Notes under the pieces: model-generated
Told to the model about the DNA's origin: nothing
Database searches by the model: none
Seen by the model: only the letters and a program-made list of their open reading frames with translations
Assembly: GCA_964590515.1 (NCBI GenBank)
Contig: CAZPZD010000006.1
Coordinates: forward strand, 4,839-68,838
Reading direction: 5' to 3'
Source: JADFRG01 sp964590515
GTDB taxonomy: Bacteria; Chloroflexota; Anaerolineae; Anaerolineales; E44-bin32
Length of the DNA stretch: 64,000 nt
Translations under genes and position numbers: made by a program
In this document: positions 53,445-64,000 of the stretch, piece by piece
How positions within the stretch are numbered: the first letter of the stretch is position 1
Layout: the number at the start of each line of letters is the position of its first letter

Positions 53445-53488
53445 GGCTAGGAATTGGACGATAGGGGGCTCAATCCACTGGAGGTAGG

Positions 53489-53962
53489 ATGGCAACGACT
53501 GCCAAGCTGGAACGGCCCCGGCACAGGATTTCTGTCCCCGAGGATCAGGGTGCCGAATCCGAACTGACCGAGAAATTCGGCACGTCCTGGAAGGAGCGCT
53601 ACGAGCAGGTCGACGCCTGGGGAATCTCGACTGCGCTCGATCTCTACAATTGCGACCCCCAGATCATCCGGGATGCCGAAAAGATCCGAGCCTTTGTGGT
53701 TGAGCTCTGTGATCGGCTGGAGATGCGCCGCTTTGGCGAGTGCCAGGTCGTCGACTTCGGTGAGGACGAACGGGTGAGCGGTTTCTCCATGACCCAGCTG
53801 ATCGAGACCTCTCTGATCTCGGGCCACTTCGCCAACGCGAGCAATGCGGCCTATCTGGACATCTTCAGCTGCAAGTACTACGAGCCCCGGGTGATGGCCG
53901 AGTTCGCGCTGGGATACTTTAAGGGCGCAACCTTCCGGATGCAGGTCTCGCTTCGCCGCTGA
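53489..53962 (+). CDS. S-adenosylmethionine decarboxylase (SpeD)-family pyruvoyl enzyme
   Basis: A 157-residue protein with an extra ~40-residue N-terminus. The autoprocessing region reads LIETSLISGHF...YLDIFSCKYYEP. Compared with the Thermotoga enzyme (Ser63, His68, Cys83), Ser108, His113 and Cys128 have exactly the same spacing, so pyruvoyl formation is plausible. The residue before the processed Ser is Thr, not the usual Glu. Some SpeD homologues decarboxylate arginine or ornithine, so the substrate is open. No spermidine synthase gene is adjacent. GGAGG precedes ATG 53489. Confidence 0.75.
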   Translation: MATTAKLERPRHRISVPEDQGAESELTEKFGTSWKERYEQVDAWGISTALDLYNCDPQIIRDAEKIRAFVVELCDRLEMRRFGECQVVDFGEDERVSGFSMTQLIETSLISGHFANASNAAYLDIFSCKYYEPRVMAEFALGYFKGATFRMQVSLRR

Positions 53963-53974
53963 CCCTCGACGGCA

Positions 53975-56900
53975 TCAGCGCGAGCCAAGCCGAACCCGGA
54001 TCCGGTGCTTCACCGAAGCCCGCTCCAGGGGAATCACCTNNNNNNNNNNNNNNNNNNNNNNNNNNNNNNNNNNNNNNNNNNNNNNNNNNNNNNNNNNNNN
54101 NNNNNNNNNNNNNNNNNNNNNNNNNNNNNNNNNNNNNNNCCAAGCCGAACCCGGATCCGGTGCTTCACCGAAGCCCGCTCCAGGGGAATCACCTGACTCT
54201 CGAGTCGGCGTCCGTCCAGTTCTACCCAGGCCACCCCTCGCTGAACACCCTCCGGATTCTCGACCTGAATCTCGTAGACAGCCTGACCGTGCCGGTACGT
54301 CAGGCGGTACTCCGGCCAGCCGGTCGGAATTACCGGATCGATCTGTAGAGTTTCCCCGTTCAGGCGCAGCCCCAGCAGTTCTTCTACCCAGGCCCGGTAC
54401 ATCCAGGCTGCCGAACCGGTGTACCAGGTCCACCCACCCCGACCGACCTGGCCAGCCAATCGATACACGTCTGCCGCAACAACATACGGCTCGACTGCAT
54501 AGTGGGCGACTTCCGGAGCCTCGCGGGAGTGCTCGATCGGATTGAGCATCCGCAGCAACCGGGCTGCTCGTTCCCCATCCCCGCGCCGGGCCAGCGCGAT
54601 GGCGAGCCAAACCGCGGCGTGGGTATATTGCCCCCCGTTTTCGCGCACCCCCGGCGGGTATCCCTGGATGTATCCCGGAGAAGGAGAGCTGTGGTCGAAG
54701 GGCGGGGTGAAGAGTAAGGCCAGGCCTTCATCCTCCCGCACCAGGTGGCGCCAGGCCGACTCGAGCGCCTGGGCGGTCCGGTCCGGATCGGCCGCCCCGC
54801 TGATCGCGGCCCAGGACTGAACCAGCGAGTCGATCCGGGCCTCCTCATTTGCCCCAGATCCAATTGGGTTACCGTTGTCAAACCAGGCTCGCAAGTACCA
54901 GCTTCCGTCCCAGGCTGTTGCCTCGATTTGGGCCGCCAGCTGGCTGGCTCGATCGCGATAGCCGGATCCGAGTTCGCCCTCCCCAACTCGGTCAGCCAGC
55001 TCCGCCAGGTCGTTCAGCACTCCGACCAGGAACCACCCCAACCAGACACTCTCGCCGCGTCCCCCCGCCCCCACCCGATTCATTCCATCGTTCCAGTCGC
55101 CGGTGCCCATGAGGGGCAATCCATGCGGGCCGGAAGTGAGCCCACGCTCCACCGCCCGTCGGCAGTGTTCAAACAGGGTTTCCCGCTGCTTGGACTCCAC
55201 CGGGGTCAGGAATGCCTCCCCTTCTGCCGGTTCCAGCGGGCGGGCCTCGAGGAACGGCACTCGTTCCAGGAGGATTGCCGTATCCCCCGTCGCTCGCACA
55301 TAGGCCGCGACGGCAAACGGCAACCAGAGCAGGTCATCCGAGATTCGAGACCGGATGCCGGCTCCGGAGGGTGGATGCCACCAATGCTGCACATCACCCT
55401 CCTGGAACTGCCGGGCGGCCGCCGCCAGGATCAGATCGCGGGCTATTTTCGGCTCAGCGTAAAGCAGGGCCAAGACATCCTGCAGCTGGTCCCGATAGCC
55501 GTACGCCCCGCCGGATTGATAGAAGCCCGAACGAGCCCAGATCCGGCAGCTTAGACTCTGGTAGAGCAGCCAACGATTGACCAGGAAATCCACTGCCAGT
55601 TCGGGCGTGGTTACCTGCACTGCCCCTAAGATCCGATCCCACCAGGCCTGGGTCTGCTCGAGAGCCTCGTCGACAGCCAATCGGACCCGGAATTTTTCGA
55701 TCAGCTCAAGCACCTCTGCCTCAGATCCTGCCTGGCCGAGCATGCAAATTACTTCGCTGCTCTCTCCCGGGCCAAGGCGCAGCTTGACCTGCAGCGCGGC
55801 GCACGGGTCGTGCCGACCGCCGACTTGCCCGGGCAGGCGTTCGAGCCGCATCGCGGCCGGGGCGCTCAGGTCATGGTTCCGACCGAGGAAGGCGGACCGG
55901 TCGGTGCTGACCGAGCCCGGAGCAGGATGGAGGGTGGCAAAGCTCACCCGGTTCGGGAAGTCCGGGTGGTAACCGTTGCGGGCGATCAGCGCCTGGGCTG
56001 CCTCGTCCCACAAGCTGAGTACGTCTTGTTGGGACACCTCTCGACTTTCTCCGAGGGTCCACTCCACATAGTAGGTGACAGTGAGTTCCCGCGGCCGGCT
56101 CGAATCATTACGCAGTTTGAGTCTGCTCAGCTTGATGGGTCGGCCGCCCTGGTCATCAACCGGCACGAAGACCACCAGCTCCTGCTCAATCGCGTGGCTG
56201 TTGTGCTCGAACATCGTGTAGCCGGCGCCGTGTCGGGCTCGGTAGGCCTCCGGCTCCCGGATTGGCTTGGCGGTTGGACTCCAGAACCTGCCGGTCTCTT
56301 CATCCCGGATGTAGATCACCTCCGGGGGAGGGTCGAGCAGGGGATCGTTTGACCACTCGGTGAGCCGGTTGCGTTGGCTGTTCTCCGACCAGGTGAAACT
56401 CGCTCCACTTTCGCTCACCATGGTGCCGAAGGAGGGATTGGCCAGCACGTTTACCCAAGGCGCGGGGGTCTCCGCACCGGGACCGAGATAAATTACATAC
56501 TCTCGCCCGTCCGGGGTAAATCCGCCCAGCCCGTTGAAATAGGGCAATTCCAAGTAACCAAGCGGCGCGGAGGGCTGGCTCTCGAGATCCCGAATCTGCA
56601 GCGGCTCCGGCAGATCCAAAGGCTGGATGGGAGCGACCAACTGCTGGGGGAGTGATCCCCGGGCGGCTACCAGCGAAACGCGGGCCGCGGCCTGCAGTAG
56701 GGTGAGGGCCTCATGTGGGATTTGGTCCACACTGAGCAGGAAGACATTGCCGGCTTGTGCGGTCCCGGCGTACATCGCGTGGGCCTCTCGCTGGCGCTCC
56801 AACCTCTCTTTCAACGGTTGCTCGTAACTGGAAGACTCCTCGTTCAAGATCACCAGGTCGGTCGTAAAACCCCGACGTCGCCAGTAGGCTTGGGCCTGGA

Positions 56901-59900
56901 GCAGTTGGCGAACCAGGCCGATGTCCTCTGCCTCTCCAATGTTCACGATCGCGATCGGGAGATCGCCGGAGATTCCGTAGGCCCACAAGTCGGCCTGGCC
57001 CTTGCGATTGTCCTCTACTCGCTCCGCGGCCGGACGGAGAATCCAATTCGGATAGAGCATGTGGCCGGCCAGCTGCTGGAAGCGCAGCGCCTGATCCGGA
57101 AGGACCCGCAGCAGCCGCAGCTCGAGCCGGGAAGAGGCCCAGGCGAGTTCAATCGAGCGTTGGATGGCCAGCGGGTCGGAGTATTTCTCCATCAATACCA
57201 AAGCGGCCACCCGGGTCTGGGCGGCTGCCAGCACCAATGAGACCTGGGTACGCTCGCCCGCATCCAACCGGACCGTCTTCCTCAGGCTCAAGATGGGGTC
57301 GAGCACAAACCCGGCCGAGTTTGCAAGTTCGCGGCGAGCCCCGATCGGATTGCGCAGCGATCGGCCGCGGCCGATGAAGGCTCGCCGATCGGTCTCGTAG
57401 CTAAAGGGGCCCGGTTCTCGCTCGAGGGTCAGGCGATGGGCGACATAGATCGGAGCCTCATCCGGGCTCCTCGGTCGCCGATAGGCGAGCAGCGAGCGCT
57501 GGGCCTCAATCGCCTCGGTCTGAATGAAAAGCTTGTTGAAGGCCGGGTGCTGTCGATCCGTCCGGTGGGCGGCCAACGCCAGCTCGAAGTAGCTGGTCAG
57601 CTCGAGTTGGATTGGTTTGGAGGATCTATTGGTTATCGTGATCCGGCGAATCTCGACATCTTCTTCCGGCGAGACGATGACCTCGGTGTGGGTCTCAATC
57701 CTCTGGTCCCGGTGCCGGAATTCGACTCGGTCGAGGTGAAAAGTGACCGCATAATCCTCCGGTTCTTCCGCCACCGGCTGGAAGGTATTGGACCAGAGCC
57801 GGTCGCTGTCGATGTCCCGAATGTAGCAGAAAGATCCCCAGTGATCCCGAGTCGGGTCTGCTCGCCAGCGGGTGATATCCAAGTCACCCCAGCGGCTGTA
57901 TCCACCACCCGAACCGGTGACCATCAGGCTGTAGCGCCCGTTCCCCAGCAGCTGCACTTTGGGGATCTCGGTGTGAACCGAGTCATATCGACTGACCGAA
58001 GGAGCGATTCCCGGCGGCTCGGCCCGGGCCAGCAGCCGCTCGCGGGTCGAAATGTGGTGAACGGGCGGAACGGCCGGAATTCGTTCATACAGCAAGGGTT
58101 CGGCGGCCCGCACCCGCGGGTCGGCATGGAACCGGCGTTGAATCAGACCCCGATTGACAAAGTTATCCAAGGCCAGCAGGCTCATGCCCTGGTGATGAGC
58201 CATGTAGGCTCGCACGATCACACCCCGTTCTTCCTCTTTGCGCGGCTCTCGGCTGAAATCGATGGCCTCATAGAAGCCGTAGTCATTCAGTAGGCCGTAG
58301 TCGGCCAACGCTTTGAGGTTCCGGAGAGCCAGCGTGGGACTCACCCCAATTGCCAGGAGAGTGGCGTAGGGTGAGACGACGAGCTCCTCTTCCAGGCCTC
58401 GCTTGAGCGCCAACCAGGGGACTCCGAAGGCCTTGTACTGGTAGGTCTTGTTCAGGTCGAGCTCGCCATAGGCCGACTCCGAAATCCCCCAGGGCACTCG
58501 CCTGCGGCGGCCATAGGCAACCTGCAGCTCGACCGCTTCGCGGGTGGCCTTGTCGAGCAGCGAGTTTGGAAAGGTCCGTTGGAAGAGCAAGGGCATCAGG
58601 TACTCGAACATCGTGCCGGTCCAGCTCAACAGAACCCGATGTCGCCCATGCGACGAGAACGGTCGACTCATGGCCAGCCAATGCTCAACCGGCGCCTGTC
58701 CCCGGGCAATCGCCACCAGACTGCCCAGGCGGGCCTCGCTGGCCAGCAGATCGTAGAAGGCATCATCGAGCCGATTCTCGGAAATGTTCAGCCCGATCGA
58801 GAACAGCCGGCGCTGCGGGTCATAGAGAAACCCCAGGTCCACTTGATCCGCAAGCTGGCCGGCCCGGCCGGCCAGCGATTCAACCAGGGCGATGGCCTCC
58901 CGAGCGCGGGTGCGGCAGGCTGAGAGCCTCTCGTCGAACCCGGCTGGTCTGGGTTCGGGGCCGTTAGCAGAGAGAACCGGCGACAGGTCGGGGGTCCAGT
59001 CTCCGGCCAGCGAGGACAGCGAGGGAGCGGCGGCCAGTTGACCAGCCCCATCCGCTTGCGGGAGCGGCTCGACCCAGGAGAAGTAGCGGTCAGTCACTCG
59101 AATCCAGGCCGATAACTGCCGCTCGAGCTGGCGAGCCCAGTATGCCGTGCGGGCTTCGGTCCCGGCGAACTCGCGGGCCGAGTTCGCTAACGAGTGAACC
59201 GGGGTCTCGATCTCCCGCAAACAGCGGATGATGTCCTCCAGCCGAGTTCCTGAACTTCGAATTCGCTCGGAGAGGGCGGTCAGCTCGCCTCGATCGAGCT
59301 GGACCTCGCCATCGTGTTCAAGGACCGATTCCAGAATCTCCACCGTGTCGAGCAGCCCATTGAGGGCGTCGGGTCCCAGCAGGGGGCTGCCTGCCAGGTC
59401 ACGCAGACCCTGGTTGAGGGTCCACAGAGCAGCGACGAAGTTTCCGCTGTCGACCGAGGAGACGTACTTGGGCCGGAGCGGTTGGAGGGTGCGCAGGTCG
59501 TACCAATTCAGCAGGTGCCCCTGATAACGTTCGAGCTGAGCCAGGGTGTCGAATGTCTTGGAGAGCCTTTCGACCGCTTGATCGAGGGTGAGATAGCCGA
59601 AGTCGCAGGCCGCCAGCGCGCTGAGCAGCCACATTCCAACGTTGGTCGGGCTGGTTCGCAGCGCTAGCTGGTTTTGGTGGGAGACCTGATAGTTATCCGG
59701 CGGCAGCCAGCGGGTGTCGGCACCGACAAAGTCGTCGAAAAACCGCCAGGTCTTGCGTGCCACTGTTCTGAGCATGCGCAGATCGGGACCAACCGCAGCT
59801 GGTGATAGATTCGGCTCCGGGGGGTGGCGATTCAACCACCAACCGAGCACGGGATTGAGAATCCACAACAGGATCCAGGGCGCGGCCGGGACCAACCTGG

Positions 59901-62900
59901 CCTGCTCATTCAGAACCAACCCGAGCCCCAACAGCGCGGCGAGCAGGCTGATCCCAGCAGAATGCAGCATGAAAAGCGGACGGTCGGCCGCCGAAGCGTA
60001 CTGAGCCATGCTAGCGCTGGTCCACTCCAGCAATCCTCGCCTGCTCCGGAGCCGGCGATACCAGACTCGCAGCACCGCATCCAAAGCCAATCCTGCCTGG
60101 TGGGGGAGCAGCGCGGCCTCGGCAATTGCGCGCACAAGATCATGCCCGATTTGGCGGAGCGAGAGGGAGCGGAGACCTTGGGCGCTGGTCGCCCAGGTCA
60201 GCGGCTGGGCGACCGGCTGGAAGAACAGCATCCCGGCAACCAGGACTCCGGCGGCCCACGCCATGGGAGACGAAGTCAGCCAGGCGACTAAGAGCAGCGC
60301 CACGCTCGCAAGCGGGACCAGGCTGCGGCGTAGATTGTCGAGAATCTTCCAGCGACTGAATAACGGCAGGGAGTTCGGTTCTTTCCCGCGAGTGCGGGAG
60401 GGCACCTTAGGGAGCAGCCAGTCGATGATCTGCCAGTCGCCCCGAATCCAGCGATGCTGGCGCCGGGTATAGGTGAGGTAATCGCGGGGGAACTCGTCGA
60501 AGAGCTCGATGTCGGAGGCCAGGCCTACCCGCAGATGCTCGCCCTCGATCAAGTCATGGCTGAGCAGCCATTGTTCCGGAAAGCGGCCCGAAAGCACTCG
60601 GTGAAAAGCCCTCGGATCGTAGATCGCCTTGCCGTGGTAGGAACCGGCGCCGGTAAGATCCTGATAGGTGTCGGACACCGCCTTCGTGTAGGGATCGACG
60701 CCGACCGGATCGGAGTAGATGCGGCTGAACGCCGTGGCGGTGGCGCTGGGGAGGGAGGGGCTGACCCTTGGTTGGATGATGGCGTAGGTGCCGGGGAGCA
60801 GCCTCCCGAGGTCGTCGAACCTCGCCTGGTTGAGGGGATGGGCAAGGGTCTCGACCATCCTCCGGGCGGTGTCCCGCGGCAACTGGGTGTCGCTATCCAA
60901 GGTGATGATGAAACGAATATCGGTCAGGTCATCGGGGTCCCCNNNNNNNNNNNNNNNNNNNNNNNNNNNNNNNNNNNNNNNNNNNNNNNNNNNNNNNNNN
61001 NNNNNNNNNNNNNNNNNNNNNNNNNNNNNNNNNNNNNNNNNNCTCCGGATCGGAGAGGATGATGGGGACCACCACCAGGGTGCGGTAGGCGTCCGGGATG
61101 CCTTGCCGACTGAAGTCCATCTTGGGCAGGGTACGCGGCGGCAGGGAGCGCGAAACGAGGTAATTCACCAATTGAACCCCGAGCTGGCTGGCGGGCCCGA
61201 GTACCAGCAGCCCGCCAATCAGATTCCCCCAGTGCAGCTTGACTTGCAGACCGACGGCCATTGGCAGCAGCGCGAGCAGCGTGGTGGAGGCTGCCACTGC
61301 CGTTAGGTAGACCCCGGTGTGGTGACGATAGATGGCTTGGCGCAGACGATAGCCAACCGGTTCGCGGAAACTGAGCAGCTTGGTCAGCGCAGCCCTGGAT
61401 TCGCCGACCAGGAAGGCGCCAACGTGCCCGGACCGCTCGCCACCGCCCCTCGGGCTCGATGCAGGCGGGGGCCGGTCTCGGCTGCCTGCCTGCCGAGCCG
61501 CTTGAGTTGCCAGCTCGACCGCGGCTCGCGCCACGTCGACCTCCTGTCGGCCGGCGCGCCGGGCCATCTCCTCGACCACGCCGCGATAGGTATTGCGGGT
61601 CTCAAAGTCCATTCCCGCATAGACGCCGGCCGGATCGCGGCTTAGGGCCCGGTCGACCCGGCTCAGTTTCTCGAAGAGCTCCCGCCAGTCCAGCATCGCC
61701 AGCTGGCGCAGGGTTGTGATGGTGTTTGCTACGGAGACCTGCTCGGTGGCCTGGCGATTCTGCTCGCGCAGATTGGTCTCGCTCATCGGCCGATGGTGGG
61801 CCCGCTCAAGCCAACTCTGAACCGGTCCCAGGACACCCTCTTCGTCATAAAGCTGGGCGGCGAGCAGAGTTCCGAAGAATGGGGTGGGGGCCGGCTGGGC
61901 TTCGGCGAGCTCGGCCAGCCTGGCGAACAACAGGCCGGGCTCTCGACGGGCGGTGACCAGCAGTCGGTTCGACCAGAAATCCGCCAGCTGGCGTTCGCGC
62001 AGCTCAGCCAGCGCGTGGATTGCAATCTGGCGCACTCGCTGAACGAGCGCGATTCGCAGCATCAGAGGCAAGGCCCAAAGTTCACCGATCGTCAGGGGGC
62101 TGACCTGCTGATAGGCTTCCACGAAACTCACAATGATCTCGGAGCTGACCCGGCCGTCGGTGTTGGAGACCAGCTCGCTGGAGAGGTCGTACACCCGCGG
62201 CAAGCCCAGGCCCTGCTCGTTCAGCAGGCCGGGCAGTTGGCGGTAGAAGTGCCGCGGCAGGTTGACCTGGACATCGGCCACGTGGCTTTCAACCATGTAT
62301 TCATTGTCGAGCACCCACTCGGCCGATGGACCGAGGGGTTGGCCCATGGCTCCCGCCTTGCCCAGGTCCCCGCAGATGGTATGGATCTCCAGCCGGGCCT
62401 GATCGAGGCGAACGAGCAGCGCCTCTTTTGCCCGGCCGCGGGGGTCGACTCGGTGCTGCTCGGCAAGCCGGCTGGCGTGGGCCTGGAGTTGAGGCGGCGG
62501 GAGCGGCACCCGGATGGCGTCAGCACTTGAGTCCAGGAGGCCCCGATCCGAAAAGAGCACAAAGATCGCCGGCTCCGCTTCCCCGAACCCGCGCAATATC
62601 GAGAGAGCGCTCCTGAGACTCTCGAGCGAGGACCGGAGGGCAAGCAGAGTTTCGTCGGAGGCCATCCAGCGAGCGTGGGAGGCGAGGACTGCCCGATGGA
62701 CACCGGGCCAGAGGCTTGTGCCAAGCCGCCAGCCGAGGCCGAGCCCGGCGCCTATGCCGGCAAACCCAAGGATTAATGAAACAGGGTCGAGAATTCTGTC
62801 GACATGGAAGAACGCCTTGGCTACCCAGAGCCCGAGACCGGCCAGCGCCAGGCCGAGTGGCCCGGCGAGCAAAGCGACGTAGCGGCGACCCTTGGTAATC

Positions 62901-63043
62901 GTCTGGACGGTGCCGTCTTTGCCTTTGTGCAAGAGCGCGGCTCGGCGCTGACCGGCTGCCCGCAGAGCGCGCAGGGCCCGTCTGGCATCTTCCGGCGTCG
63001 TGTAGAAGCTGAGCAGCAGGCCGTGATCAACCACGAGTGTCAC
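53975..63043 (-). CDS. ndvB: Cyclic beta-1,2-glucan synthase (NdvB/ChvB type), crossing two gaps
   Basis: A giant membrane enzyme with 2,937 readable residues. From the N-terminus: a membrane anchor with a cyclisation-type domain (~1-500), helices, then the GT84 glycosyltransferase with VVVPIIL, LDSDTQLPRD, and RRQHRWIRGDW (QxxRW-like), a second membrane block, and C-terminal glycoside-phosphorylase-like (GH94) domains that trim chain length (YMAHHQGMSLLALDN; GYRDQLQDVLAL; GDWNDGMNRVG). The false gap at 54040 is removed cleanly and gives the C-terminus RLGSR. The gap at 60943 hides part of GT84. GTG start 63043. Confidence 0.92.
53985..54194. repeat. 55-bp exact duplication flanking a 100-N gap (assembly artefact)
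   Basis: Bases 53985-54039 and 54140-54194 are identical around 54040-54139 N. Collapsing them keeps the glucan synthase in frame and supplies its stop codon at 53975. Confidence 0.95.
60943..61042. other. Assembly gap (100 N) inside the GT84 domain
   Basis: No flanking repeat. Both sides end on codon boundaries, so the true gap should be a multiple of three. Known homologues have roughly 100-140 residues between the VVVP segment and LDxDTQLPRD, so the real gap is probably about 300-420 bases (estimate from memory). Confidence 0.9.
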
Positions 63044-63089
63044 AAGTTCGGAGGATCAAGCGGGGTTCTTTTCCATCTCCAGGTCGAGG

Positions 63090-63095
63090 ATTGTA
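63090..63095 (-). promoter_or_regulatory. Possible -10 box of the glucan synthase gene
   Basis: TACAAT on the minus strand, about 47 bases before GTG 63043, with no convincing -35. Confidence 0.35.
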
Positions 63096-63130
63096 CTGCC
63101 CGCCGTTCGCTCAGCGGAATATTCTCGATC

Positions 63131-63158
63131 TTGACAACCCATCGGCGCAGAATATACT
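63131..63158 (+). promoter_or_regulatory. Promoter of the solute-binding lipoprotein gene
   Basis: TTGACA (63131-63136), 16-base spacer, TATACT (63153-63158). The leader is about 80 bases. Confidence 0.85.
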
Positions 63159-63245
63159 GCCAAACGATAAGCTACCAAGTCCCCCGGTTTCATCTCATGT
63201 TTGCGTCCGGGTGTGAGCCCTGGACTACTCGCCAAGGAGGAGAAG

Positions 63246-64000
63246 ATGCCCAAGAATCGCCGAAAGTCATTCTGGTTGTCCTTAACATCCTTGCTCGCGG
63301 TTGGGCTGCTGGTCGCCTGCGCCCAGCCGACTGCCGAGCCGGCAGCCCCGGTTGAGCCCGCGGGGCCTGCCGAGCCCGCTCCGACCGCGGAGCCGGTGCA
63401 ACCCGCCGAGCCTGCGGAGCCCAGTACACTCACGGTCCTTGAGTGGGCCTACTACGAGGTTCCGGAAATGTGGGTGGAGTTCGGTCAGGAGCATCCAGAG
63501 GTTGAGGTCGTCTTCAACTTTGGGGCCTCGGATGCCGATATCTTCGCCAAAACTCTAGCCGGCTCGGGCGAGGATATCTTGCATTTCTACACTCCGTACT
63601 TGCAGTTCTACGTGGATGAGGGGTTGATCCAACCGATCGACACCTCGAAGATGCAGAATTGGTCGAAGGTTCCAGAGGGTTTTGCCGCGTCCTGCACCAT
63701 CGACGGAGTGGTTTATTGCGTACCGTGGGATTGGGGATTCACCTCGATTCTGTACCGAACGGACATGATCCCGGAGGGCGTCAACTCCTGGAGCGCACTG
63801 TTCGACCCGAAATATGCCGGCCACGTCTCGATGTGGGATGACGGGCCGGTGGGCGCGGTACCCATTGCATCCGTAGTCCGAGGCTATGATCCAAGCAACT
63901 TGACACCCGATCAACTCGAAGAGATCAAGCAAATGTGGATCGCCCAGCGGGATGTCAACACTTTCTACTGGGTCGATGAGCCGACTCTCGAGGAGGGGTT
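63246..64000 (+). CDS. Family 1 solute-binding lipoprotein, spermidine/putrescine-type (3' end cut by window)
   Basis: The frame is open to the window edge (251 codons visible). The start is firm: AAGGAGGAGAAG precedes ATG 63246. Signal with lipobox LLVAC (Cys ~25), then a Pro/Ala/Glu repeat linker, then a PotD-like fold: LTVLEWAYYEVPEMW, DILHFYTPYLQFYVDEGLIQPID, VPWDWGFTSILYRTD and LFDPKYAGHVSMWDD. These are typical of polyamine-binding proteins of ABC importers, though other small ligands occur. It stands on the plus strand, divergent from the glucan synthase. Confidence 0.85.
   Translation, partial: MPKNRRKSFWLSLTSLLAVGLLVACAQPTAEPAAPVEPAGPAEPAPTAEPVQPAEPAEPSTLTVLEWAYYEVPEMWVEFGQEHPEVEVVFNFGASDADIFAKTLAGSGEDILHFYTPYLQFYVDEGLIQPIDTSKMQNWSKVPEGFAASCTIDGVVYCVPWDWGFTSILYRTDMIPEGVNSWSALFDPKYAGHVSMWDDGPVGAVPIASVVRGYDPSNLTPDQLEEIKQMWIAQRDVNTFYWVDEPTLEEG

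Noticed and set aside
1..64000. tRNA genes, CRISPR arrays, prophage or transposase genes
   Set aside because: Intergenic regions were read for T-loop-like and repeat patterns; none were convincing, and no recombinase-like protein was found.

Overview
The window looks like a scaffold from a metagenome-assembled genome of a high-GC bacterium, most likely a member of the Chloroflexota. That assignment is an inference. It rests on Gram-positive-like traits (lipobox lipoproteins, no outer-membrane genes, the hrcA-grpE-dnaK-dnaJ-prmA order with CIRCE), an archaeal/eukaryote-type ProRS, a kinase joined to lectin-like sensor modules, frequent GTG and TTG starts, and sigma70-type TTGACA/TATAAT promoters. 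Four 100-N gaps are present. Two of them are flanked by exact 55-bp duplications that mark unmerged contig ends. No rRNA, tRNA, CRISPR array or insertion sequence was seen. No gene-free stretch exceeds 300 bases.

1-24.9 kb is mostly housekeeping. It holds a LasA-like M23 peptidase (cut by the window edge), metK, an APH-fold phosphotransferase, proS, rpsO and pnp, an AI-2E family permease, a phosphoribosyltransferase, and an S1-protein/rpsU/infA operon behind a leader that ends in a terminator. Next comes the CIRCE-controlled heat-shock operon on the minus strand. It is followed by trx, trpS, a B12-binding mutase subunit with its MeaB chaperone, prs, a YihY-family membrane protein and a probable 8-oxoguanine deaminase.

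25-28 kb is a metal-handling cluster: a Tat-exported two-domain multicopper oxidase, a ZIP permease and a lipoprotein cytochrome c. Its strong promoter carries a palindrome resembling DtxR/MntR-family operators. 28-42 kb is a probable minus-strand operon of about 14 kb: iclR, aminotransferase, two RedY/HapK-like paralogues, oppABCDF, an SDR, a DUF917 protein, KDPG aldolase, KDG kinase and finally a Ser/Thr kinase with an extracellular lectin-like sensor. It reads as uptake and breakdown of a sugar-acid-like compound. Divergent from it is a three-subunit xanthine-dehydrogenase-family molybdoenzyme (42.2-45.9 kb), followed by an XdhC/CoxI maturation factor and an FAD reductase on the opposite strand.

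48-64 kb holds a beta-helix lipoprotein, fdhD with a Cys-type formate-dehydrogenase-like molybdoenzyme (its start is recovered across an assembly artefact), a small membrane protein, a divergent SpeD-family pyruvoyl decarboxylase behind a structured leader, a very large cyclic beta-1,2-glucan synthase (NdvB/ChvB type) and the start of a PotD-like binding lipoprotein. The most interesting items are the two leader RNAs that end in terminators close to a gene start, the unusual SpeD homologue, the metal-operator cluster, and the long catabolic operon that ends in a receptor kinase.
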